From Planctomycetota bacterium (lineage in GTDB: Bacteria > Planctomycetota > Phycisphaerae > UBA1845), in NCBI GenBank assembly GCA_030616775.1, contig JAUWWQ010000005.1, forward strand, positions 59,022 through 123,021: a stretch of 64,000 bases of DNA. The letters are read 5' to 3'. Of the stretch, positions 42,999-52,193 are shown one piece after another (position 1 is the stretch's first letter; the number at the start of each line of letters is the position of its first letter). The notes beneath the pieces were generated by a model that was not told the DNA's origin, searched no databases, and saw nothing but the letters and a program-made list of their open reading frames with translations. A program made the position numbers and the translations under genes.

Positions 42999-44390
42999 CT
43001 ACGTCTTGGCCAGCAGGTGCCAGTTGGCCATTGTCACGCCGCTGAGCATCGCCCCGATGATACCGAGAAATCCCTGATCCGTCCCGCAAACGAACAGATT
43101 ATCGAGCCTGGTGCGGCCATCGCGGAGCTTCTTGGGTGCGCCATAAACCGCGCCGTTTAATCGCCCCGTAAACCGCCGGATCGTGCGGGGCGTGAACATA
43201 TCAGTATACACGATCCGGTCTCGAAATCCCGGAATGTACTGAGCCCCTCGCTGAGCGACTTTCTCACGACACGAATCCTTAGCGGCTGCGTATTCTTCCT
43301 CGTCTAGACTCGCCCAACGGTCGTAATTTGCCAGCCATGTCAGCCGGAACAACCCCTCCGGCATATTCTGATGCTGCTCGTAGTTGCCGGGACAGCAGAT
43401 CACCCCGCTGCGAAGATCCACCCGGTCGGTTGGGACGGCGTAGGTGAAGGTCTCCGCGTCGTTGAAGAAGACGATGGTCGCCTCATGGCCTAGATTCGCG
43501 GGCAGCTCATCGAGCACGACAATGGACTCGACGAACGAGACCCGTCCGACTTCGTCCGGCGGCGGATCACCTTTCACATCCGAGCAGAGCTGCATGGTCT
43601 CGAAATATCCGGCGGAGGAGAAGACCACCTCGGCGGTTAGAGTCTCGTACGATTCAAGTGTCAGAGAGGTAACACGATCGCCGGCTACGTTGATGCACCG
43701 AACGCCGCAGTTCATCTTGAGCTCTCCGCCGCACGACCGGTACTTTTCAACCAGTGCGTTGATGATAGTACGAATTCCGCCGCGAGGTCGGGCAAGCCCC
43801 TCGCAAAAGATGCTCTTGAACACGGTTACAAACTGCGTGAAATCCACGTCGTGCTCTTCTGCACTACAGTAGTACATGATCGGGCAGAGCAGCATCTCGA
43901 TGAGGAGAGGATCGTTCAGGGAATCGCCAAGAATCTGCCGTGTGGACCGGTAGGGATGGTCTGATCGCGTGTCTTCGTATTGGTTGATTACCTCGAGCAA
44001 CCGGTGAAAGTTGTCCGCGTCTTGCGGAAACCGCTCTGCAACTTCCTGTGCCAAGACGTTGATGTCGTTCGTGAATCTCAGGCGCTGCCCGGGAAAGCGC
44101 ACCTCTGAAAACCGCTGCGGGTGCAGGTCGAAATCCTCCCGAGACAAACGAAGCTGCCGCAGAAGTCTGGGAAGTGGAGCATTCCGAACATCGGGCGGCA
44201 CGTAATTGGTTACAGCGTGAAGCCCGACATCGAAGTCACGCCCCTCCAGCGTGTAATAGGAGTTGAGCCCGCCGTAGACATAGTGTTTCTCGACAATGCA
44301 GACCCGTTTCCCGAAGTAGGCCAGCCGGATGCCCGCGGCCAGCCCTGACATGCCGGCGCCGATAATGACCACATCGTAATGCATGCCCAT
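42999..44390 (-). CDS. Phytoene-desaturase-like FAD oxidoreductase (A)
   Basis: 463 aa. FAD motif VVIIGAGMSGLAAGIRLAY (7-25) and C-terminal FAD segment NLFVCGTDQGFLGIIGAMLSG. CrtI-like, paralogous with B, with a conserved His-Ala-Val region (FDVGLHAVTNYVPPDV). The two genes are adjacent, which in specialised fatty-acid clusters points to successive desaturations or isomerisations of ACP-bound chains. Substrate is not determined. Confidence 0.82.
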   Translation of the reverse strand: MGMHYDVVIIGAGMSGLAAGIRLAYFGKRVCIVEKHYVYGGLNSYYTLEGRDFDVGLHAVTNYVPPDVRNAPLPRLLRQLRLSREDFDLHPQRFSEVRFPGQRLRFTNDINVLAQEVAERFPQDADNFHRLLEVINQYEDTRSDHPYRSTRQILGDSLNDPLLIEMLLCPIMYYCSAEEHDVDFTQFVTVFKSIFCEGLARPRGGIRTIINALVEKYRSCGGELKMNCGVRCINVAGDRVTSLTLESYETLTAEVVFSSAGYFETMQLCSDVKGDPPPDEVGRVSFVESIVVLDELPANLGHEATIVFFNDAETFTYAVPTDRVDLRSGVICCPGNYEQHQNMPEGLFRLTWLANYDRWASLDEEEYAAAKDSCREKVAQRGAQYIPGFRDRIVYTDMFTPRTIRRFTGRLNGAVYGAPKKLRDGRTRLDNLFVCGTDQGFLGIIGAMLSGVTMANWHLLAKT

Positions 44391-44466
44391 TTGGGATGCT
44401 GCCGGCCGTACCAGTCACGGCCGTCAAACGGTGGGGGAAGCGCGGGCAGCCAAACGCCGGGCGACG

Positions 44467-44727
44467 CTAAATCGCAGCGACGGCCTCGAGCTTCGGACGC
44501 AAATACTCGATGCAACCATCCAGCGTAGCCAGTTGCGGATATTCCTCTTTAGGGACTTCGATCTTGTACCGTTTGCGCAGCTCCATCACGATGTCGAGGA
44601 AGTCCATTGAATCCATGTCGAACTGATCGCGCAGACGAACCTCGCCTTTGATGTTCGAAAGATCCGCGTCCGGCGCTACCGTCGAAATAATGCCGAGTAT
44701 TATCTTCTTGACCTGCAGATCGCCCAT
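44467..44727 (-). CDS. Acyl carrier protein
   Basis: 86 aa. Serine attachment site in DQFDMDSMDFLDIVMEL (Ser40). Four-helix carrier layout with helix II following the Ser. It is dedicated to the cluster by position, between the ketosynthase and oxidoreductase genes. Needs the operon PPTase to become active. Confidence 0.9.
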   Translation of the reverse strand: MGDLQVKKIILGIISTVAPDADLSNIKGEVRLRDQFDMDSMDFLDIVMELRKRYKIEVPKEEYPQLATLDGCIEYLRPKLEAVAAI

Positions 44728-44872
44728 ACCGTCCTCAAAGCCTCAGACCATACAACAAAACCTGTAGGACCGATTCTCTACTCGGCCAGGAGGCAGGCCC
44801 AAAACCTACCCCACACTGGTTGTGTTAGCAGCTTCTTAAGTCCAGCCCTACCACACGCAGGGCCGATCCACC

Positions 44873-46111
44873 TTACCCCCGGTATCGCTTGATGACAACC
44901 GCCGAGTTAATCCCGAGCATCCCGAACGAGTTGTTGAGGATGTAATCGACCCGGCCGATCTCACGGGGCTCATTGATCACGAGATTGCGCATCTCGCAAG
45001 CCGGATCAAGCTCCGTCAAGTTGATCGTCGGGTGCACGACGCCGTCGTCAAACGAACCCAAATTGCCCGCCAATTCCAACGCCCCGGCCGCGCCCATCGC
45101 GTGGCCGATAAAACTCTTCGTGTTGTTTACGTACACCTCGCGGCAATCACCGAACACTTGGCGTACAGCCGCGGCTTCCTGCAGGTCGCCGGCCTCGGTG
45201 GCCGTTGCGTGCGTGCTGACAATACTCACGTCTTCCGGTTCGATGCCTGCTCGACTGATCGCCAGCGTCATGCACTGAGCCAGGCGCTCGCGATCGGGCA
45301 TGACCGGGTCGGCTGCGTCCGAATTCATCGCATACCCGACCACCTCAGCCACAATCGGGGCGCTGCGTCTTTTGGCATCGCGGATTCGCTCCAGGACGAA
45401 GAGGCCGCCCCCCTCGGAGACCACGATGCCGTTGCGGGCCTTATCGAAAGGGCGTGACGCCTTGGTCGGATCTTCGTGCCAGGCCAGAGCGTTTTCACTC
45501 GCAAAACTCGCGAAGATACCGAACGAGTGAATCACCTCCGAGACGCCGCCGGCTATCGCCAGATCGACTTCACCGAGCCGTAGCATCTGGACGCCTTGGA
45601 TCAAGCCGGCGTTCCCAGCCGCGCAGGCCGCCCCGATCGTATAGTGCGGGCCGTGCAGGCCTAGATTCACCGTCACCTCCCCGGCCGGATTGTTGGCCAC
45701 TGTACGAGGGTTGTGATGGTGGGACCAGAACCTGGTATCATAGTCGTGCTGACGGATGGCGTCAATCTCGTTCTCGGTCTCGACGGTGCCGTGCTCGGTG
45801 ATCCCGACGAACGTGCCGACCCGTGATCGATCGAACCCGTTCCGATCAATGCCTGCACGCTTCAAGGCTTCGTTGGCACAATAGATCGAGATTGCCCCCG
45901 CCCGTGTCCCGCGTCGCCGCTCCTTTCGGCCCTGATATTTCAGCTCGTCATAGTGACAAACACCGGCGAGGACCCGGCCCATAAACCGCGTCTCGATGGC
46001 GGTGATACCGGACTTGCCGGCCAGCAGGCTGTGCCGAAACGCTTCGGGCGTATCGCCGTTTGGGGCTGTCAATCCCACGCCTGTAATGACGATGCGTTCT
46101 GAATCCAACAT
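44873..46111 (-). CDS. Beta-ketoacyl-ACP synthase, KAS II/FabF-like
   Basis: 412 aa thiolase-fold condensing enzyme. Catalytic triad Cys163 (GAACAAGNAG), His301 (VSTHATATEAGD) and His337 (KSFIGHAMGAAG) is intact. The C-terminal NNSFGMLGINSA resembles but differs from the FabF consensus NNSFGFGGHN, and VGITEHGTVETENEI near 105 is also unlike housekeeping FabF, pointing to a specialised paralogue. It is the first gene of the lipid operon. Confidence 0.87.
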   Translation of the reverse strand: MLDSERIVITGVGLTAPNGDTPEAFRHSLLAGKSGITAIETRFMGRVLAGVCHYDELKYQGRKERRRGTRAGAISIYCANEALKRAGIDRNGFDRSRVGTFVGITEHGTVETENEIDAIRQHDYDTRFWSHHHNPRTVANNPAGEVTVNLGLHGPHYTIGAACAAGNAGLIQGVQMLRLGEVDLAIAGGVSEVIHSFGIFASFASENALAWHEDPTKASRPFDKARNGIVVSEGGGLFVLERIRDAKRRSAPIVAEVVGYAMNSDAADPVMPDRERLAQCMTLAISRAGIEPEDVSIVSTHATATEAGDLQEAAAVRQVFGDCREVYVNNTKSFIGHAMGAAGALELAGNLGSFDDGVVHPTINLTELDPACEMRNLVINEPREIGRVDYILNNSFGMLGINSAVVIKRYRG

Positions 46112-46304
46112 TGGTGCCGCGCCACACGCAGATTTTCACTGCCTGGACCGATCCGCCCGAGCCGTAGGCGGCTCAGGCAGAGAATTTTACCAGATTCTCA
46201 CAATCAGGGAACCTGACACCCTATCTTTGCGGGCTTTGACCGACGGGTGCATCCCAATTCGGGTGGCATGGGCAGACTTGTTTGCCCGTAAGAGCCGTTT
46301 GCAC

Positions 46305-46324
46305 GGGCAAGCTACCGCTTGCCC
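46305..46324. other. Perfect 8-bp hairpin upstream of the lipid operon
   Basis: GGGCAAGC and GCTTGCCC are separated by TACC. It lies between the OleD-like stop and the ketosynthase start, in a region with a second weaker hairpin (GGGCA/TGCCC near 46270-46287). Could be a dispersed REP-like element or a terminator without T-run. Confidence 0.5.
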
Positions 46325-46388
46325 CTGTCACCCGGTCAGCTTCTACCACATTTTTCGGGATGCACCCTTAACCTACTTGGCTGCAAGA

Positions 46389-47414
46389 TCATCCTAGTCC
46401 GCTCGCACTTGAGAAGTTCCGTCCACACGATGCGCCGAGCGACTTTAGAAGGCAATGTACGCCCTCCGCTGTTGAAGTTCGGGGGTGGTAACCAAGATCG
46501 CGCCGGGATGCTGAGATGTCAAAATAGTGAGATTTCGCAAGCTGCACGGCGAGAAACCGGGTCATTCGCGGCTCTCGTACCGTTGGGACGAGGCGATGGA
46601 CTCCTTCCAGCATGGCGCCAACGCGATACGCTCTGCGGTAGGAAACGGTCTGCGTCACCTTCGGAACCCCTACTGCGGCCAGGATCTCATTCAGCCAGGG
46701 CCACAGTGGGACCGGCTCGCCTTGGCTCAAAAAATACGCCCGCCCCGCACAGGATGCCGCGGCCGCCAGAGCCTCAGCCGCTCGCAAGTGCGCCTCGGCT
46801 GCGTTGTCAACGTAAGTGATGTCGACCAGGTTCTCCCCGTCGCCGACCTGGACGAGGCGCCCGTGCCGTGCCCGCTCGATCACCCGCGGAATCAAGTGCG
46901 GATCCCCCGGCCCCCAGATCAGGTGCGGCCGAAGTGCGACCGTTGCCAGTGTCGGCCCGTTAGCTGCCAGGATCATCCGCTCCGCAACCGCTTTCGTTTC
47001 GGGATAGTCAGCGAGGTAGCGTGTTGCATAAGGTTGAGATTCATCTACGCCGCACAGGGCGTTCTCATCAAAGACAACACTTGCCGAGCTCGTGTAGACA
47101 AGCTGGCGAACGCCGTGGATCCGGCACCCGTTAAGCACGTTCTTTGTTCCGTTGACGTTGATATCCCAGTACGTCTTCCGCCTGCCCCAGATGCCGACGA
47201 GCGCGCCGACGTGAAAGACGGCATCTATGCCTTGGCACGCTTTCTCGATAGCCGTTGCGTCCCGCAGATCGGCCCGGATGATTCGTATGCCGGCTTCGTC
47301 GTGCTGTGGGTATATGCTGCGGCCCAGTATGACTACGTCATCGCCGCGAGCGCGCAACATCCGGGCGATGCGACTGCCCAGATACCCGCCACCACCCGTG
47401 ATCAACGCTTTCAT
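46389..47414 (-). CDS. oleD: OleD-like NAD(P)-dependent 2-alkyl-3-ketoacid reductase
   Basis: 341 aa, extended SDR. Nucleotide motif TGGGGYLG (6-13), catalytic TSSAS near 109 and YPETK (137-141), and the 3-beta-HSD/OleD-type HLIWGPGDPHLIPR near 163. Overlaps the OleC-like gene by 4 nt, the usual oleC-oleD arrangement. OleD reduces the 2-alkyl-3-ketoacid to a hydroxyacid that OleC converts to a beta-lactone. Other sterol-type SDRs look similar, so specificity rests on the partner gene. Confidence 0.8.
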   Translation of the reverse strand: MKALITGGGGYLGSRIARMLRARGDDVVILGRSIYPQHDEAGIRIIRADLRDATAIEKACQGIDAVFHVGALVGIWGRRKTYWDINVNGTKNVLNGCRIHGVRQLVYTSSASVVFDENALCGVDESQPYATRYLADYPETKAVAERMILAANGPTLATVALRPHLIWGPGDPHLIPRVIERARHGRLVQVGDGENLVDITYVDNAAEAHLRAAEALAAAASCAGRAYFLSQGEPVPLWPWLNEILAAVGVPKVTQTVSYRRAYRVGAMLEGVHRLVPTVREPRMTRFLAVQLAKSHYFDISASRRDLGYHPRTSTAEGVHCLLKSLGASCGRNFSSASGLG

Positions 47415-49159
47415 GGAAGCCGCTCAGCCGCCCAGCTCGCCAGAAGTTCCCGGTTGATCTTGGCGTTGTGACGAACATCAACAGGAAGACTGCGATGAAA
47501 CAGGACATCGTCAATACGACGCGTCAATTCGTTGGCGCGACCGAGACGCAAGAGTTGTTCACGGAACTCTTGGACCCCTGAGCCGGTGGGAAACTTGCCC
47601 ACTTCCGGTTCGATCACGATCACTGCTCGCTGTTTTCCAGGTGTTCCAACACCGACTAGTGCGGAACGGAACACGTCCGGATGCTCGTTGAAGACGGCTT
47701 CACATTGAACCGTGAACATTGTCCCCTGCTCTGTGAGCACCCGGTGTGATTTTCGACCGCAGAACCATATCCGCCCCTCCCCGTCCCGATAGCCGATGTC
47801 GCCGATCCGGTGCCATACCCGGTCCCCATCCCGTATCTTGGCCAGCGCGGTCGCTGCCTCAAGACCGAAGTATTCCTTGGTGACAATCGGGCCCGCAACG
47901 ACGATCTCGCCCAGCTCACCATCGGGAACAAGCAGACCATCGGACCACGCGGCGATCGGTTTGTCCGTGACGCGAATCAAGCGCAGGTCGATTCCGGCAG
48001 ACGGCTTACCCACGCAGGTACCCGCGCCCCGGCGGCTTAGTTCCGTGCAGCCGTCGAGAAGCTCGCGGCCGCTGATCGAAGCAACCGGTAGTGATTCAGT
48101 TGCGCCGTACGGCGTGTGAACATCTGCCTCCGAACTGAGCACTCGGTGGAGCTTTTCGATTGTCTGATAGGGCACCGGGGCGCCGGAAATAAGGATACGC
48201 CGCAGCGACGGGAGCGAGACGCCGTGGTCTACGCAATATGTCGCCACGCGGGTCCAAATGGCGGGTGAGCCAAACGCGCTTGTAGCGTTGTGGTCGCGGA
48301 TAGCCTCCACGATTTTCGCGGGGTCGACACGTCCCGGCCGTGACGGATCCATGTCCGGAATCACACTAGTCATACCCATCGCGGTACTGAACAATGCAAA
48401 GAGCGAAAAGGCCGACAGATCGATCTCGCCCGGCTTGATGTCATAATGACTCTGGATGGCCCGCACTTGGGCATCGAACATGGAATGTTCGTAGACCACG
48501 CCTTTGGCCGGTCCGGTGCTGCCGGAAGTGAACAGGATGGCGGCCACCTCGTCGGGTGCGGTATCGACCACATCGAAGTCTTCGCTTGCGCCTAGCGCCA
48601 GTCCGTCAAGAGTCTGACCACCCCAAAACCATCGGCGACCCACCGTAACAACATGCTTGACGGTCCTAAATGGACGGCGACGCAATACCCGCATGACATG
48701 TGCCAGCGGTATGCCGATGAATGCATCCAAATCAACCTGTTGGATGCACTCGAGCATCCGCCTCACGCCCATGCCCGGATCAATCATTACCGGCACCGCC
48801 CCCAGCTTGAACAGGGCGAAGACCAGTCCGACGAACTCAAATCCCGGCCGGACCATAACCAGCACACGCATACCGCGCCGCAGTCCGGCCTTTGCCAAAC
48901 CGTTGGCGTATCGGTTCGATGTCGCCTCGAGCTCGGCAAAGCTCATCGTTGCGTAGATCGCCCGGCCCCGGTGCTCGCGTGACCGTGGAACCACGACAGC
49001 CGCCTTATCCGGCGCCGTCCTAGCCATGTGCGGCAGGTACGAGGCGATGTTGAACGTTGCGGAGGAAGTCCTTGTCAAGGCGTAGGATGATCCCTGTGAT
49101 GGACCAATGCGTGTTCCAGGGGCTGCTTGTCCTACCACTCGCTCGCTCCTATGGGCCAA
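47411..49159 (-). CDS. oleC: OleC-like beta-lactone synthetase (AMP-dependent ligase family)
   Basis: 582 aa. ANL-superfamily core: FTSGSTGPAKGVVYEHSMF (210-228), an OleC-typical DLSAFSLFALF, and PYGATESLPVASI near 360, which is the classic OleC segment. C-terminal swivel domain from about 480. OleC closes 2-alkyl-3-hydroxyacids to beta-lactones on the way to long-chain olefins. The first ~35 residues lack homology, so the true start may lie downstream. No OleA or OleB gene occurs in the window. Confidence 0.84.
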   Translation of the reverse strand: MAHRSERVVGQAAPGTRIGPSQGSSYALTRTSSATFNIASYLPHMARTAPDKAAVVVPRSREHRGRAIYATMSFAELEATSNRYANGLAKAGLRRGMRVLVMVRPGFEFVGLVFALFKLGAVPVMIDPGMGVRRMLECIQQVDLDAFIGIPLAHVMRVLRRRPFRTVKHVVTVGRRWFWGGQTLDGLALGASEDFDVVDTAPDEVAAILFTSGSTGPAKGVVYEHSMFDAQVRAIQSHYDIKPGEIDLSAFSLFALFSTAMGMTSVIPDMDPSRPGRVDPAKIVEAIRDHNATSAFGSPAIWTRVATYCVDHGVSLPSLRRILISGAPVPYQTIEKLHRVLSSEADVHTPYGATESLPVASISGRELLDGCTELSRRGAGTCVGKPSAGIDLRLIRVTDKPIAAWSDGLLVPDGELGEIVVAGPIVTKEYFGLEAATALAKIRDGDRVWHRIGDIGYRDGEGRIWFCGRKSHRVLTEQGTMFTVQCEAVFNEHPDVFRSALVGVGTPGKQRAVIVIEPEVGKFPTGSGVQEFREQLLRLGRANELTRRIDDVLFHRSLPVDVRHNAKINRELLASWAAERLP

Positions 49160-49312
49160 ACAAACCCGGACGGGCCGGCATCACACCCTGGTGTAGTGCG
49201 AAGGTTCCGAAAGCTGACCGGGCTCGCGGCATTGTACGAACCATCGCGATGAACGCATACCCGATCCGGGTAGGTTGATCCCGGGCGTTGTGCCCCTATC
49301 ATCTCGGCACGC

Positions 49313-50827
49313 ATGTTTGGCACCCACGTAACATCGTTATCCCGCCGCGATCCCGGCCGGCCGGGCATCGGCGCTGTATTCGGTGCCATCGTCGCTTTGC
49401 TTCTGCTACCCCGCCCCGGGGCTGGGCAGTTGCAGATCAAACCAGAGCTGCGATCAGCACTGGCAGCTCGCCCGCACGCCGAGGTCCGCTTGGGCGCATG
49501 TGTGATTGACCTCGCAACGGGGGATACGATCTTCGCGGAAAACCCCGACACGCCGTTCACCCCGGCAAGTAATATGAAGCTGTTCGTGATGGCTACGGCC
49601 TTGTCCGAGCTCGGATCGAACTTTACTTTCGAGACCATCTTCGCCACCGATGGCACAAACCTTGTTATCGTCGGTGACGGTGACCCGGCAACCGGAGATG
49701 AGAAGCTCCATCAGCACCGAGGCGAGTCGATCACCGCCGATTTCGAGCGATGGGCGACAATATTGCTCGACACCGGCGTCAGCGCGATTCCAGGCGACCT
49801 GGTGATCGATGAATCCATCTTCGACGATCAATGGGTCCATCCTTCCTGGGAGGAAGGCGACCTTGACAACTGGTACGCTGCTCCTGTCGGCGGCTTAAAC
49901 TTCAACGATAATTGTATCGACATCACCGTCTCCCCATCCGCGAGTCGCGACGCACCGGCGCTGGTAGCCTTTCAGCCGGAAACCACTCTGGTCAGGATCA
50001 TCAACAAGTGTCGCTCAGGGGGTGAGGGTACACCGGTTGTCCATCACCCGCCGGGTACATTCGAGTACGTCATCAGTGGGCGATGCTCCAAGCGTTGGCC
50101 TTTTGGCTCCGTTTCCTTTCCCGATCCTGGCCTTCTGTTCGCGGATTCACTGCGTATGGTGCTGGAGAATCGGGGGATCAAGGTGGCCGGGACGATACGG
50201 CGCAAGCGCCTACGTCTCCCAGATGGCGGCCTACCGCCCTCGCTGACCGTCCTGGCCCGGCGGACCACCTCGTTATCGAATGTACTGCGACGGATTGGCA
50301 AGGACAGCCAAAACCTCTTTGCCGAGTGCTTGCTCAAACGCAGCGGCTACGCCTGGGCCAGACGACATGGGGTCTTGGACCCGCAAGGTAGTTGGTCGCT
50401 GGGAAGGCAAGCAGTCCTGGCGTTCATGCGGCGGGCCGACATTGATGCTGATGGCCTGGTCGTTGCGGACGGCTCGGGCCTGAGCCGCGACAATGCCTGT
50501 ACTGCCGGTCAGTTGGCCTCCCTGCTCGCATGGGCGCATGCACAGGGCAAGGGGAGACTTCTGTATGAGGGTCTCTCGGTTGCAGGCGTAGATGGTTCCC
50601 TGCGTGAACGATTGAAGGACATACCCGGACGCGTCCATGCCAAGACGGGGACCATGCGAGGCGTTCGCACCCTTGCCGGTTATGTGGACGCGGAGGCAGG
50701 TCCCAGATACGCCTTTGCCGTGCTGTTCAACGGATACAAAGGCCCCAGCACTCCCTATAAGCAGATTCAGGATCGCATCTGCCGGGTGCTCGCCGGCTCA
50801 TTGACACCCCGGCCGGGCAGCGAGTGA
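49313..50827 (+). CDS. dacB: D-alanyl-D-alanine carboxypeptidase/endopeptidase (PBP4, S13)
   Basis: 504 aa. Signal peptide (about 18-38), then S13 peptidase motifs in order: TPASNMKLF (Ser86-x-x-Lys89), DSQNLFAECLL (SxN) near 331 and HAKTGTM (KTG) near 443. Large inserted domain between SxxK and SxN as usual for PBP4. Cuts peptidoglycan cross-links and D-Ala-D-Ala ends in the periplasm. Converges on yacG with 17 nt between stops. Confidence 0.92.
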   Translation: MFGTHVTSLSRRDPGRPGIGAVFGAIVALLLLPRPGAGQLQIKPELRSALAARPHAEVRLGACVIDLATGDTIFAENPDTPFTPASNMKLFVMATALSELGSNFTFETIFATDGTNLVIVGDGDPATGDEKLHQHRGESITADFERWATILLDTGVSAIPGDLVIDESIFDDQWVHPSWEEGDLDNWYAAPVGGLNFNDNCIDITVSPSASRDAPALVAFQPETTLVRIINKCRSGGEGTPVVHHPPGTFEYVISGRCSKRWPFGSVSFPDPGLLFADSLRMVLENRGIKVAGTIRRKRLRLPDGGLPPSLTVLARRTTSLSNVLRRIGKDSQNLFAECLLKRSGYAWARRHGVLDPQGSWSLGRQAVLAFMRRADIDADGLVVADGSGLSRDNACTAGQLASLLAWAHAQGKGRLLYEGLSVAGVDGSLRERLKDIPGRVHAKTGTMRGVRTLAGYVDAEAGPRYAFAVLFNGYKGPSTPYKQIQDRICRVLAGSLTPRPGSE

Positions 50828-50844
50828 CAGGTGGGGGCAAGTGC

Positions 50845-51090
50845 TCAGGATTCGTCCTGGACCTCATCCTGTTTGAGATCCTCGGGCTTGGCGGCTTCGC
50901 TGATTCTGTAAGTGCCATCGAGCCAGCGGCCCAGATCGACCATTTTGCATCGCTGGCTACAAAACGGCCGGTATGGTGCGTCCTCATTGCGACCCACGGT
51001 GATCTTCTTGTTGCAGGTTGGACATTCGTAGGTGGGCACGGATTGCTCCGCCGGGAGCGGCGTCTGGAAGTTCCAGCACGGCCTTGTCAC
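50845..51090 (-). CDS. YacG-like zinc protein
   Basis: 81 aa. Zinc-binding pairs TYECPTCNKKI (C-x2-C) and PFCSQRCKMVDLGRW (C-x3-C) match the YacG/DNA-gyrase-inhibitor family. A short, acidic C-terminal tail follows. The N-terminus may begin downstream at the VPTYEC segment. It is the last gene of the chaperone block by direction. Confidence 0.78.
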   Translation of the reverse strand: MTRPCWNFQTPLPAEQSVPTYECPTCNKKITVGRNEDAPYRPFCSQRCKMVDLGRWLDGTYRISEAAKPEDLKQDEVQDES

Positions 51091-51112
51091 CCCAAGGTGC
51101 CCGTACTTTGTG

Positions 51113-51445
51113 CTACGTTCCCGGTGCGGTCGATGCGGACTCCTTCTTCCCGGATGCCTTGTCCTGTTTGCCGGTTTCGTCCTTTTTGGACTTACCTTTG
51201 CCCGCCGCTTCCTTTTCGGCCTTGGCGGCCTTCTTGTAGCCTTCAGAGCGGTAGTCGGTCTGATAGAACCCCGAACCCCTGAAAATGATCCCGGCGCCGG
51301 TGCCGATGTGGCGGGTTACCGGTGCGTTGCAGTCGCACGACCTGGGATCCGTCTTTCGGAGCAGGCGCCTGGGCGGCTCAGTAATCGGTTGAAACAACTC
51401 GAAGACCGCCCCGCACTTGGTGCACTCGTATTCATAAGTCGGCAT
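51113..51445 (-). CDS. FmdB-family zinc ribbon protein
   Basis: 110 aa. Starts MPTYEYECTKCGAVFELFQP (first Cys pair) with a second Cys pair in RSCDCNAPVTR (one residue spacing instead of two), and the FmdB-type FRGSGFYQTDY. The tail from about residue 75 is Lys-, Ala- and Glu-rich. FmdB proteins are small zinc ribbons of unclear role, often near stress or ribosome genes. Sits 12 nt after grpE. Confidence 0.82.
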   Translation of the reverse strand: MPTYEYECTKCGAVFELFQPITEPPRRLLRKTDPRSCDCNAPVTRHIGTGAGIIFRGSGFYQTDYRSEGYKKAAKAEKEAAGKGKSKKDETGKQDKASGKKESASTAPGT

Positions 51446-51457
51446 ATCAAAAGCCCC

Positions 51458-52165
51458 TTATTCCTCTTTGGATTCCCCTTCCGATTGAGCAGCCGCCTCC
51501 GCTTCCTCACGCGTTTTCGTGTCGGTCTCCATCGCTTTAGAAACGACCACGTTCGTCGGCCGCAAGACGCGATCATGCAGCCGATACCCTTTGACGATTT
51601 CCTCAACGACTATCCCAGGCGGATAGTCTGTAGTCGGTTGTTGCATTATTGCCTGGTGAACGCTGGGATCGAACGTTTCATGTAATGCGTCGATAACTTC
51701 CAATCCGTGGTCACGCAGAGCCTTGGTGAGATTGCCGTACACCAAGCGTACGCCGTCGACCACAGCCTCGAGATTGTTGGAATCCTCCGCAGCGGCGAGG
51801 GAGCGGTCAAAGTCATCGAGAACAGTCAGCAGAGACTTCATGACCTCCGCGTTGGCATAGCGGATCGCCTCGGTACACTCGATGACGGCACGGCGTTGGG
51901 CGTTGTGATAGTCCGCCTTGGCACGCAGCAGGCTGTCTTCGAGCTTGTTGACTTTTTCTTGAAGTTCCTCAAGTGGGTCCGGCTGCTCAGCCGGCTTCTC
52001 GGCAGGCTTCGCCTTATGTTCTGTCTTGACCTTGGCAGTTACTGCCGTTTCGTCACCGGCTGCGTCGTCCACACCAGACCGATCGTCGCTGTCAACGGCC
52101 TGGGCCGTCTCGGCGCCTTCGGCCCCTTGCTCCCGGCGAGCCTTTCTGACTTTGGTCTTTTTCAT
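51458..52165 (-). CDS. grpE: GrpE nucleotide-exchange factor
   Basis: 235 aa. A long charged N-terminal stretch (about 70 residues) leads to the GrpE coiled coil (ELQEKVNKLEDSLLRAKADY) and the C-terminal beta wing with VSKAMETDT. Residue motif DGVRLVYGNLTKAL near 140 is family-typical. It acts with DnaK (not in this window) and the adjacent DnaJ. Confidence 0.9.
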   Translation of the reverse strand: MKKTKVRKARREQGAEGAETAQAVDSDDRSGVDDAAGDETAVTAKVKTEHKAKPAEKPAEQPDPLEELQEKVNKLEDSLLRAKADYHNAQRRAVIECTEAIRYANAEVMKSLLTVLDDFDRSLAAAEDSNNLEAVVDGVRLVYGNLTKALRDHGLEVIDALHETFDPSVHQAIMQQPTTDYPPGIVVEEIVKGYRLHDRVLRPTNVVVSKAMETDTKTREEAEAAAQSEGESKEE

Positions 52166-52193
52166 GGTTCTTCACTGACATTTCGGACGCCGT

